This document shows, piece after piece, positions 1 to 6,188 of a DNA stretch of 7,525 nt. Positions within the stretch are counted from its first letter, which is position 1; the number at the start of each line of letters is the position of its first letter. The notes under the pieces are model-generated. The model was given only the letters and a program-made list of their open reading frames with translations. It made no database searches and had not been told where the DNA came from. A program made the position numbers and the translations under genes. Origin of the DNA: Rariglobus sp967755175 (GTDB lineage Bacteria; Verrucomicrobiota; Verrucomicrobiia; Opitutales; Opitutaceae). The stretch spans positions 1 through 7,525 of the forward strand of contig CBRAFO010000144.1 in NCBI GenBank assembly GCA_967755175.1. Direction: 5' to 3'.

Positions 1-2056
1 CCTCGTCCTCGATCGAGCCGTCGTCGTCCCGTTGCGGGAGTTTGGGGCGCGGGGGAGCGGGTGGGGTGAGCATGACCTCTTGGAATTTATAGTCGGCGGA
101 AGCCAGCTGTTTACGCTCTGCCTTCATCGTCTTTTTGAAGGCCTCGTCCGTTTCCTTCTGCTGCTTGCGCTGGTCGAGATTGAGCGAAACCGCCTTTTGT
201 TCCTGGCGGACTTTGAACCAGTCGATGCCACGGCGAAGATAGGCGAACTCGGCGAATTGATCTTGTCGTTTCGCGCTGGCTGCGACGAGCGGACTGAGCG
301 CAGAGGAGGTGAGCGGATGTCCGTCGAAGTTGCTGGAGGGAATGTGGTCCCACGCGAGAGCGTGAGGCAGATCCGACTCGCCGATCGGCAGATAATCCTC
401 GAACGAGGGGAGAATGATGTCGGGGACGACACCTTTCAGTTGAGTGGAGGCGCCGTTGGGTAGGTAGAATTTTTGAACCGTGAGCTTGGTCGCGCCGCTC
501 TTGATGTTGCTGCTGGCGAGATGCGGGCTGACGTTGCGCAGTTCGAGCACGGTTTGAACGGTGCCTTTGCCGTGGGTGGAGCTGTCGCCGACGATGACGG
601 CGCGTCCGTAGTTTTGCAGGGCTCCGGCGACGATTTCGGAGGCCGAGGCGCTTAAGCGGGAGACCAGCACGGTGAGCGGGCCGTCGTAGGCGACGGCGGA
701 GTCGTCGTCGTCATCGACCTTGATCTCGCCCGAATACGAGCGCACTTGGACGACCGGGCCGTTCTTGATGAACAAGCCGGTGAGCGAAATGGCTTCGCTG
801 AGGAGCCCGCCGCCGTTGCGACGCAGGTCGAGCACGATGCCCTTGATGTGGGCGGCCTTCAGGCGGGTGATGAGCTCCTCGATGTCCTTGGTGGCGCTGT
901 TTTGGGCTTTGCCGTCGCTGGAAACGTCAGGGCCGTAGAACGTGGGCAAGGTGATCACGCCGATGGGCGAGATGTTACCCGAGGAGTCCGGCACTTCGAA
1001 AATGGCGGCATGGGCGCGCGAGGAGTCGAGGTTGACCACGTCGCGGGTGAGCACGATTTCCTTGTGGAGGGCCGAGCCGCCACCTTCGGCGGGTTCGATG
1101 GACAGGTGGACACGGGTGCCCTTGGTCCCGCGGATCATATCGACGATCTTGCGGAGTTTCATCCCGATAACTTCGACCGGTTCGCCGCCTTCTTGGGCGA
1201 CCGTTACGATCTTGTCGTTCGGCTTGAGTTGCTTGTCGAGATCGGCGGGGCCACCGGGGATGATGTCCTTGATGACGCATTGATCATCTTCGATGCCGAG
1301 CAAGGCGCCGATGCCGACCAGTTGGAGGCGCATCTGGATACCGAAATCCGCATAGGTATCCGCCGAGAAATAGGTGGAGTGCGGATCGTAGAGGTGCGCG
1401 ATGCTGGAGAGAAACATCTCGGAGATGTCGGAGCTCTCCATGTCGCCCATGTTTTTGAGGAGGCGATCGTAGCGTTTACCCACGATCTTCGTGGCTTCCT
1501 CCATGGTCTTCTTGTTGAGGAGCTCTTTGATGAGTTCGAAGCGAATGCGTTCGCTCCAGAGCTGGTCCGCTTCGGCGGTGGTGGTCGGCCAGGATGCTTT
1601 GGAGCGGTCGATCACGTAGGAGTCCTTGCTCTTGAAATCGAAACCCTTCTTGAGGGCCTCTTGGATCCACGTCACGCGTTCGGTCACGCGTTTTTGATAC
1701 ACCGAGAAGATCGAGTAGGCGGGATCGATTTTGCCCATCGAGGTGATGGTCCAGTAAAGCGATTCCGGGCGATAGTGTTCGATGAACGTCGCTTTATCGC
1801 TGTCCTGAAAAAAGAGATGCTGGCCATCCAAGCTAGCCATGTAATCCGGAATGACCTCGGCGTAGCTGGAGGCGCTGACGGCGTCCCGGTTATAGTGATA
1901 CTGCTGCAGGAGCTGGATGAGGGTGCTTGCTTCTACCTTGATCTGGTCCGGCACTTCGAAGGTTGCTGGCTCCGGTTCGGCGCGGAGGGCGACAGTCAAA
2001 CAGGCAAGAGCAACCAAGGAAACGAGTGAGCGCGTGGGACGGGTAAACAAGTGCAT
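1..2056 (-). CDS. prc: Carboxy-terminal processing (tail-specific) protease, Prc/Tsp family, S41; 3' end outside window
   Basis: This is a serine endoprotease that degrades or trims periplasmic proteins from their C-terminal tails. The frame is open from the ATG at 2056 to the left edge, giving 685 visible residues; the C-terminus lies outside. Residues 1-26 look like a signal peptide (basic start, hydrophobic core, cleavage after ALRA), so the protein should be exported. An N-terminal Tsp domain (about 30-235) is followed by a PDZ domain (about 239-322, with GIGALL and GGPA), the S41 core (about 360-552) and a C-terminal Tsp region rich in Lys, Gln and Glu. The SASASEI motif carries the predicted nucleophile Ser471, and the GKGTVQ motif carries the general base Lys497. 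The position matching E. coli Asp441 is Asn482. An acidic run (Asp448-452) lies before the active site. E. coli Prc has about 680 residues, so little is likely missing. It lies 80 bases downstream of the rhomboid gene on the same strand. No strong ribosome-binding site is visible; the start was chosen because it gives the signal peptide. Confidence 0.95.
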   Translation of the reverse strand, partial: MHLFTRPTRSLVSLVALACLTVALRAEPEPATFEVPDQIKVEASTLIQLLQQYHYNRDAVSASSYAEVIPDYMASLDGQHLFFQDSDKATFIEHYRPESLYWTITSMGKIDPAYSIFSVYQKRVTERVTWIQEALKKGFDFKSKDSYVIDRSKASWPTTTAEADQLWSERIRFELIKELLNKKTMEEATKIVGKRYDRLLKNMGDMESSDISEMFLSSIAHLYDPHSTYFSADTYADFGIQMRLQLVGIGALLGIEDDQCVIKDIIPGGPADLDKQLKPNDKIVTVAQEGGEPVEVIGMKLRKIVDMIRGTKGTRVHLSIEPAEGGGSALHKEIVLTRDVVNLDSSRAHAAIFEVPDSSGNISPIGVITLPTFYGPDVSSDGKAQNSATKDIEELITRLKAAHIKGIVLDLRRNGGGLLSEAISLTGLFIKNGPVVQVRSYSGEIKVDDDDDSAVAYDGPLTVLVSRLSASASEIVAGALQNYGRAVIVGDSSTHGKGTVQTVLELRNVSPHLASSNIKSGATKLTVQKFYLPNGASTQLKGVVPDIILPSFEDYLPIGESDLPHALAWDHIPSSNFDGHPLTSSALSPLVAASAKRQDQFAEFAYLRRGIDWFKVRQEQKAVSLNLDQRKQQKETDEAFKKTMKAERKQLASADYKFQEVMLTPPAPPRPKLPQRDDDGSIEDE

Positions 2057-2136
2057 CAAAGAAGTGGGAGTGTGCCGGGAGGGAAAAGTTTCAAAAAGGA
2101 TGGATTAACCTGCTGCGGAGATTCGCGGGAAGCGTC

Positions 2137-3015
2137 TCACCGGCGACTGAGATGGTCGCGTGCGTGGTCGAGCAGGTGCTTTTCCTCCGCAGTGAGCGAT
2201 TGGAATCCCTCACTATTGATCTTGTCCAGAATTCGGTCGATCTCGGCACGCAGGTCCTCACCGGGGCTCAAGTTAACCTTGAAATTAGCTGCGGGAGTCT
2301 CGGCTTTGCGGCTCTTGCGGAACCAGTGAGGCAGTTCGATGGCGGTCTTCCGCTTGAAGAGCGCCCACTTGCGCGCGTGAACGAGCCGGAAATAAAGCCA
2401 GCCGGTCAACATGCCGCCAAGCTGGGCGGAGTGGGACATCGCGAACCACGAATCGCGCCCGGGAATCTCCAACAACACGAGGCCCAGCACGTTGATGATG
2501 AGCAACCCGATGGCGAGATGCTTGGCGCGCATCCCGATATCGATCATGAAAACCGTGATCGGTTGATTCGGCTCCAGACACGCGAAAAGCATGATCAACG
2601 CGCTGACGCCCGCGGATGCGCCATAGAGGTTATCCCCCCGTGTCCAGTTTACCGCGAGCCAAGCGAGGCCGCCCATGACCACGGCCGTGCCGAAGACGAT
2701 GGGGAGTCGCTTAGCACCAATCTCCGCCGCGACTGCCCGGCCAAATAGAAAAATAGTGACCAAGATGAACGCCAAGTTCAGCAAGCCGTTGTGAAGCAGC
2801 GCATGCGTGACCAACGTCCACACGAAGCCATGCGTAATTCCTTCTTTGGATAGCGCCAGGTAATGGAAGAAACGTGCGGTGAATTCGGTGCCAAACGAGT
2901 TGAGGAAGAGATTCTCGATGACAAAACCACCCGCGATGATGCCGATCAGCCAAGTGAGGGCTGAGAAGGAGGAGCGTCCATTGCTATCACGCATGTAGGG
3001 GCGGTCGGAAAGCAT
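2137..3015 (-). CDS. Rhomboid-family membrane protein with degenerate active site
   Basis: This 292-residue protein has the rhomboid fold: hydrophobic segments at about 19-38, 62-92, 104-123, 132-148, 165-185 and 196-212. The serine motif GASAG (Ser134) is intact. An ungapped comparison with remembered E. coli GlpG shows that His141 and His145 are kept (His71, His75). GlpG His150 and Asn154 of the oxyanion hole become Asn80 and Ile84, and the catalytic His254 becomes Gln198 (in SAQLGG, where SAHLGG is expected). A His at 195 lies three residues earlier. Proteolysis is therefore doubtful, and a non-catalytic, iRhom-like or chaperone-like role is possible. Residues 245-292 form a charged helical tail resembling the short C-terminal domain seen in Bacteroidota-type rhomboids (DUF6576-like, from memory). 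The ATG at 3015 was chosen; an in-frame ATG at 2994 is the alternative, and neither has a clear ribosome-binding site. The prc gene follows 80 bases downstream, so the two may be co-transcribed. Confidence 0.9.
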   Translation of the reverse strand: MLSDRPYMRDSNGRSSFSALTWLIGIIAGGFVIENLFLNSFGTEFTARFFHYLALSKEGITHGFVWTLVTHALLHNGLLNLAFILVTIFLFGRAVAAEIGAKRLPIVFGTAVVMGGLAWLAVNWTRGDNLYGASAGVSALIMLFACLEPNQPITVFMIDIGMRAKHLAIGLLIINVLGLVLLEIPGRDSWFAMSHSAQLGGMLTGWLYFRLVHARKWALFKRKTAIELPHWFRKSRKAETPAANFKVNLSPGEDLRAEIDRILDKINSEGFQSLTAEEKHLLDHARDHLSRR

Positions 3016-3052
3016 GCTGGTTCAAATTGGAAAGCATTGCGACAAACACAAG

Positions 3053-3082
3053 CCGGCCACCCGTGGTGCCGGTGATTTTTTT
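3053..3082 (+). terminator. Terminator-like hairpin plus T-run between divergent genes
   Basis: CCGGC (3053-3057) can pair with GCCGG (3068-3072), with an inner ACC/GGT stem and one bulged C. Three bases later come seven Ts (3076-3082). The shape fits an intrinsic terminator reading rightward, but no plus-strand gene precedes it. It would stop only transcripts antisense to the rhomboid gene. The stem is imperfect, so this is a weak call. The rest of the 155-base divergent gap (3016-3170) shows no clear promoter for the rhomboid gene. Confidence 0.25.
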
Positions 3083-3133
3083 GCACTACCCGACGCATGC
3101 TTCACAATTTCCTAGCACCCCGCGCTTGGTCGC

Positions 3134-3162
3134 TTGACAGCGGAGGGCATTAGGTTTTCTTG
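3134..3162 (+). promoter_or_regulatory. Possible promoter of the ferredoxin gene
   Basis: A perfect sigma70-type -35 hexamer, TTGACA, sits at 3134-3139. At the expected 16-17 base spacing there is only a poor T-rich -10 region (about 3156-3162). If it is used, transcription would start within a few bases of the ferredoxin ATG at 3171, implying a very short leader or a leaderless mRNA. No Shine-Dalgarno is seen before that ATG, which agrees with this. Confidence 0.35.
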
Positions 3163-3170
3163 CCGGAACC

Positions 3171-3404
3171 ATGGCCAATAAAGCAGACAAATGGGAGCAG
3201 AACACCGCTGGTAAGTTCTATGTCGATCAGCAATGCATCGACTGCGATCTGTGCCGTGAGACCGCGCCGGCGTTCTTCAGCCGTCACGATGAAGGTGGTT
3301 ACTCCTTCGTCCACAAGCAGCCCGAGACCGAAGACGATGTCGCGCTGTGCATGGAAGCCCTCGAAGGCTGCCCGGTCGAAGCCATTGGCAACGACGGCGA
3401 GTAA
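3171..3404 (+). CDS. Small single-cluster [4Fe-4S] ferredoxin
   Basis: This 77-residue acidic cytoplasmic electron carrier has cluster ligands Cys22, Cys25 and Cys28 (CIDCDLC, followed by RETAP) and a fourth at Cys67 in the GCPVEAI motif, the standard pattern for a monocluster bacterial ferredoxin. Cys60 is an extra cysteine, placed where related proteins often carry a disulfide partner; the other partner is not obvious here. The length matches the family. The ATG at 3171 begins with MANKADKW; upstream lies a TTGACA box but no clear ribosome-binding site. A strong terminator follows 30 bases after the stop, so it is a monocistronic unit. The gene lies directly before the biotin operon, whose BioB needs a low-potential electron donor. 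A partnership is possible, but it is inferred from position only. Confidence 0.92.
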   Translation: MANKADKWEQNTAGKFYVDQQCIDCDLCRETAPAFFSRHDEGGYSFVHKQPETEDDVALCMEALEGCPVEAIGNDGE

Positions 3405-3434
3405 TACGCTCCGCGTTTCCTCTTTCGCATTTCG

Positions 3435-3462
3435 AAAACCCGCCTTTGCCGGCGGGTTTTTT
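3435..3462 (+). terminator. Intrinsic terminator of the ferredoxin gene
   Basis: There is a perfect 10-bp stem (AAAACCCGCC at 3435-3444 with GGCGGGTTTT at 3451-3460), a 6-base loop, and a T-run at 3457-3462. It begins 31 bases after the ferredoxin stop. The A-run on the left arm means it could also work on the opposite strand. It insulates the ferredoxin gene from the biotin operon. Confidence 0.92.
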
Positions 3463-3479
3463 CGTGCCCGCGAACCAGT

Positions 3480-3511
3480 GCAATTCAGGGCGCAACCGGT
3501 GGGTGAATTGC
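3480..3511. repeat. Perfect inverted repeat, same geometry as the BirA box
   Basis: GCAATTCA (3480-3487) is mirrored exactly by TGAATTGC (3504-3511) across a 16-base spacer. The arm length and spacing equal those of the BirA-like dyad 56 bases downstream, but the arm sequence differs. It may be an operator for a dimeric regulator upstream of the biotin promoter. With AT-rich arms and a 16-base loop it would make a poor RNA hairpin. Its function is unknown. Confidence 0.45.
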
Positions 3512-3535
3512 GGGTGCAGTTACGGATGAAATCGT

Positions 3536-3567
3536 TTGTTAACGCAGTGCTGTCGCTGGATTAACAA
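3536..3567 (+). promoter_or_regulatory. BirA operator and probable promoter of the biotin operon
   Basis: TTGTTAAC (3536-3543), a 16-base spacer and ATTAACAA (3560-3567) form an inverted repeat matching at 7 of 8 arm positions. This agrees with the known BirA (biotin protein ligase/repressor) operator class, two half-sites of the form TTGTWAAC and GTTWACAA separated by about 14-16 bases. It lies between the ferredoxin terminator and bioA, the expected place for a biotin operon control site. TTGTTA resembles a -35 element, and the right arm overlaps the -10 zone (AACAAT at 3563-3568, though at long spacing). Holo-BirA bound here would block RNA polymerase when biotin is plentiful. This predicts that the genome's BirA carries an N-terminal helix-turn-helix. 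Confidence 0.72.
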
Positions 3568-3699
3568 TAGGCTTGTTTTGGGAGGTGGCACTGCTAGCGA
3601 TGACGCCATGCATTGCCGTCGCATCGCATGTTTTATCGGTGTTGCCGCGCCCACGATCGGGACGGCGCGCATTCAGCCCGTGGCGAGCTGCGAAACGGC
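3568..3699 (+). other. Untranslated leader region of the biotin operon
   Basis: These 132 bases separate the BirA-like box from the chosen bioA start. They contain a strong Shine-Dalgarno-like GGAGGTGG (3581-3588), which faces an ATG at 3600 in a frame different from bioA. The bioA frame itself is open back to a TTG at 3613 and an ATG at 3628, but those extensions have no family counterpart. No riboswitch fold or attenuator was recognised. Confidence 0.4.
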
Positions 3700-5058
3700 A
3701 TGAAACCGTCGCCATCCGATGCCGCAGTCGCAGTGGCGAACGCCGCCGTGGTCGAAGCCGACCGCCGCCATGTGTGGCATCCGTTCACGCAGATGCAGGA
3801 ATACGCCTCGTTGCCGTCCGTGGTGATCGCTTCGGGCCGGGGCGGCTGGCTAACCGACAGCGAGGGGCGCACCTACCTCGATGGCAACGCCTCCATTTGG
3901 ACCAACGTCCATGGTCACAACGACCCCGATCTCAACGCGGCGCTGATTGAACAACTGGGCCGCGTCGCTCACTCCACCATGCTCGGCCTCGCGCATGCGC
4001 CCGGTGCGGACCTCGCCGCCGAGCTGGCGAGCATCGCGCCACGCGGGCTCAATCACGTGTTCTTCACCGACAACGGCTCCGGCGCGGTCGAGGTTGCGCT
4101 CAAGCAGTCGTTCCAGTTTTGGCAGCTCAGTGGTCGGCCCGAAAAACGCGGCGTCATCGGCATGGCGGGCGGTTATCATGGCGACACGTTCGGCACGATG
4201 GCGGTTGGCGACAGCGGGTTCTTCCACGACCGCTTCCGCCCGTGGTGTTTCGCCACGGATCATTTCCCCGCGCCGGAAGCCGACGATGCGACGGCCAGCC
4301 TCACGGCCTTGGCCACTCTGCTACGCGCGAAAGCCGGGGAGACGGCGTGCCTCATCCTTGAGCCTTCGGTGCAAGGCGCTGCGGGCATGCGCCTGCAACC
4401 GCCCGGCTTTGTGCGTGCGGTCGCCGATCTGTGCCGCGAGCACGGCGTGCACCTGATCATCGACGAGGTCTTCGTCGGTTTCGGTCGGCTGGGGCCGATG
4501 CTGGTGAGCACCGACGAAGGCGTGACTCCCGATTTTCTCTGTCTAGCGAAGGGACTCACCGGCGGCTACCTGCCACTCGCAGCGACGCTGGTGCGCGATG
4601 AAATTTACAACGCGTTCCTCGGCACCTACGAAAGCCGGCGCGCGTTTTTCCACGGGCATACGTTCACGGGCAATCCGCTCGCCGCAGCGGTCGCGCTGGC
4701 CAACATCCGCAAACTTCGCCCGCTCATCGAATCCGGCTTGCTCGCGACACGCATCGCCACCTTCTCCCGCTTGCTCGACGCGGCGTTTGCCGGACATCCG
4801 CACGTGCGGGCCTTGCGCCAGCGCGGGCTGACCGCGGCGGTCGATCTCGCACCGGCCGGCGGCGGCGAATACCCGGTGGCGTTGCGCGCCGGTTTGCAGG
4901 TGTGCCTGCGCGCGCGGGAGCACGGGCTGCTGTTGCGCCCGCTCGGCGACTCGCTCCTGCTGGTGCCTCCGCTCTGCCTCGATGAGGCGGAGTTGAACGA
5001 ACTGGCCGCCCGCACCCTTCGCTCGATCAACGACGTTTTGCCGACCCTCACTTTTTAA
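3700..5058 (+). CDS. bioA: 7,8-diaminononanoate (DAPA) aminotransferase, BioK-like BioA
   Basis: This PLP-dependent class III aminotransferase converts 8-amino-7-oxononanoate (KAPA) to 7,8-diaminononanoate. The protein has 452 residues; E. coli BioA has 429. Key residues by comparison with remembered E. coli BioA: PLP lysine Lys284 (CLAKGLTGG), Asp255 (IIDEV), Tyr159 (GGYHGDTFG), Thr321 (HTFTGN) and substrate-carboxylate Arg413 (LLLRPLGD), all present. Two substrate-pocket residues differ: E. coli Tyr17 is Phe29 (WHPFTQM) and Trp52 is Ile66 (NASIWTNVHGH). These and several other segments (VAHSTMLG, TGGYLPLA, FFHGHTFTGN) look closer to the B. subtilis enzyme, which uses lysine as amino donor instead of S-adenosylmethionine. 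The ATG at 3700 was chosen because homology begins near Arg23; upstream in-frame starts (TTG 3613, ATG 3628) would add residues with no family match. It is the first gene of the operon, 11 bases before bioB. Confidence 0.93.
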   Translation: MKPSPSDAAVAVANAAVVEADRRHVWHPFTQMQEYASLPSVVIASGRGGWLTDSEGRTYLDGNASIWTNVHGHNDPDLNAALIEQLGRVAHSTMLGLAHAPGADLAAELASIAPRGLNHVFFTDNGSGAVEVALKQSFQFWQLSGRPEKRGVIGMAGGYHGDTFGTMAVGDSGFFHDRFRPWCFATDHFPAPEADDATASLTALATLLRAKAGETACLILEPSVQGAAGMRLQPPGFVRAVADLCREHGVHLIIDEVFVGFGRLGPMLVSTDEGVTPDFLCLAKGLTGGYLPLAATLVRDEIYNAFLGTYESRRAFFHGHTFTGNPLAAAVALANIRKLRPLIESGLLATRIATFSRLLDAAFAGHPHVRALRQRGLTAAVDLAPAGGGEYPVALRAGLQVCLRAREHGLLLRPLGDSLLLVPPLCLDEAELNELAARTLRSINDVLPTLTF

Positions 5059-5069
5059 CCACCCAGACC

Positions 5070-6149
5070 ATGTCCACTGCCACGACCACCACCCTCGACC
5101 TCGCCTCTGTTCGCGCGCTCTACGAGCTGCCTTTCCCCGAGTTGCTTTTCCGCGCCATGCAGGTGCATCGGGCCAATCACGACGCCGATGCGGTGCAGCT
5201 CTGCACGCTGCAATCCATCAAGACCGGTCGCTGCCAGGAAGACTGCAAATACTGCCCCCAGTCCGCCCACCATCCCGACGCCGCGTTGCAACCCGAGCCG
5301 CTCATGGCGACCGAGCGCGTCCTCGAAGCCGCCCGCGCCGCGAAGGCCGGCGGCGCTTCGCGTTTCTGCATGGGCGCGGCGTGGCGCGAGGTGAAGGACG
5401 GCGCGCAGTTTGACTCGGTGCTCAACACCGTGAGCGGCGTGGCCAATCTCGGCCTCGAAGTGTGCTGCACCCTCGGCATGGTGCAGGAACATCAGGCCAA
5501 GCGCCTGAAGGAAGCCGGTTGCACGGTGTATAACCACAACCTGGATACTTCGCGTGAGTTCTATCCCGAGATCATCACCACCCGCACCTACGACGACCGT
5601 CTCGAAACGCTCGCCACCGTGCGTCGCGCCGGCTTGCAGGTGTGCAGCGGTGGCATCCTCGGCTTGGGAGAGGCGCTCGAAGATCGCTTCAAGCTCTTGC
5701 ACGAGCTCGCCTCCCTCAACCCGCAGCCCGACTCCGTTCCGATCAACGCGCTCGTGCCCGTCGAAGGCACGCCGATGGCCGAAAACGATCCGGTTGATCC
5801 GATCGAGTTTGTCCGCGTGATCGCCGTCGCCCGCATTCTCATGCCCAAGACGATGGTCCGCCTTTCTGCCGGTCGCACCGCGATGAGCGCAGAGTTGCAG
5901 GCGCTCTGTTTCATGGCTGGTGCCAATAGTATTTTCCTTGGCGAAAAGCTGCTCACCACGCCCAACCCGGGCCGTCACGAGGACTTCACCTTGTTGCGTC
6001 GCCTTGGCATGCACCCGCTCGGCGGAGACTTCCCGGCCGATACCGCCGCTCCCGCCGAGAACGACACTTGGGCGCGCCCGTGCACGTCGCAGGGTTGCGG
6101 GCACGACCATAACGAAGGTGACGGCCACGGCCACCATCACCACCACTGA
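5070..6149 (+). CDS. bioB: Biotin synthase with histidine-rich C-terminal tail
   Basis: This radical-SAM enzyme inserts sulfur into dethiobiotin to make biotin. The 359 residues form a BioB TIM barrel. The SAM [4Fe-4S] cluster is held by Cys55, Cys59 and Cys62 (CQEDCKYC). The auxiliary [2Fe-2S] ligands are Cys100 (SRFCMGAAW), Cys132 (EVCCTLG), Cys192 (VCSGGI) and Arg264 (VRLSAGR), matching E. coli Cys97, Cys128, Cys188 and Arg260. The substrate motif YNHNLDTS (154-161) is present. The unusual part is the end: after the normal C-terminus comes a tail with Cys338, Cys343 and HDHNEGDGHGHHHHH (345-359), a plausible metal-binding segment made with mixed His codons. The start ATG lies 11 bases after the bioA stop, indicating co-transcription and probable coupling; no strong ribosome-binding site is seen. 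The next gene begins 39 bases downstream. Confidence 0.97.
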   Translation: MSTATTTTLDLASVRALYELPFPELLFRAMQVHRANHDADAVQLCTLQSIKTGRCQEDCKYCPQSAHHPDAALQPEPLMATERVLEAARAAKAGGASRFCMGAAWREVKDGAQFDSVLNTVSGVANLGLEVCCTLGMVQEHQAKRLKEAGCTVYNHNLDTSREFYPEIITTRTYDDRLETLATVRRAGLQVCSGGILGLGEALEDRFKLLHELASLNPQPDSVPINALVPVEGTPMAENDPVDPIEFVRVIAVARILMPKTMVRLSAGRTAMSAELQALCFMAGANSIFLGEKLLTTPNPGRHEDFTLLRRLGMHPLGGDFPADTAAPAENDTWARPCTSQGCGHDHNEGDGHGHHHHH

Positions 6150-6188
6150 TCGTTCGCGTTCCGTCGAGTTGTCCAGGCGCCACGCTGC

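Noticed and set aside
746..2029. Plus-strand open frame of 427 codons
   Set aside because: It is opposite the clear prc gene. Its translation has no family motifs and is the mirror of the GC-rich codon pattern.
2057..2136. Promoter for prc in the gap after the rhomboid gene
   Set aside because: A TTGAAA is present on the minus strand, but no -10 element lies at a workable distance.
3613..3699. Upstream N-terminal extension of BioA (TTG 3613 or ATG 3628)
   Set aside because: The added residues are unlike BioA N-termini, homology starts after the ATG at 3700, and neither start has a ribosome-binding site.
3573..3950. Plus-strand open frame overlapping the start of bioA
   Set aside because: Its product is Arg-rich and low in complexity, typical of an out-of-frame shadow; only the ribosome-binding motif before its ATG at 3600 was kept as an observation.
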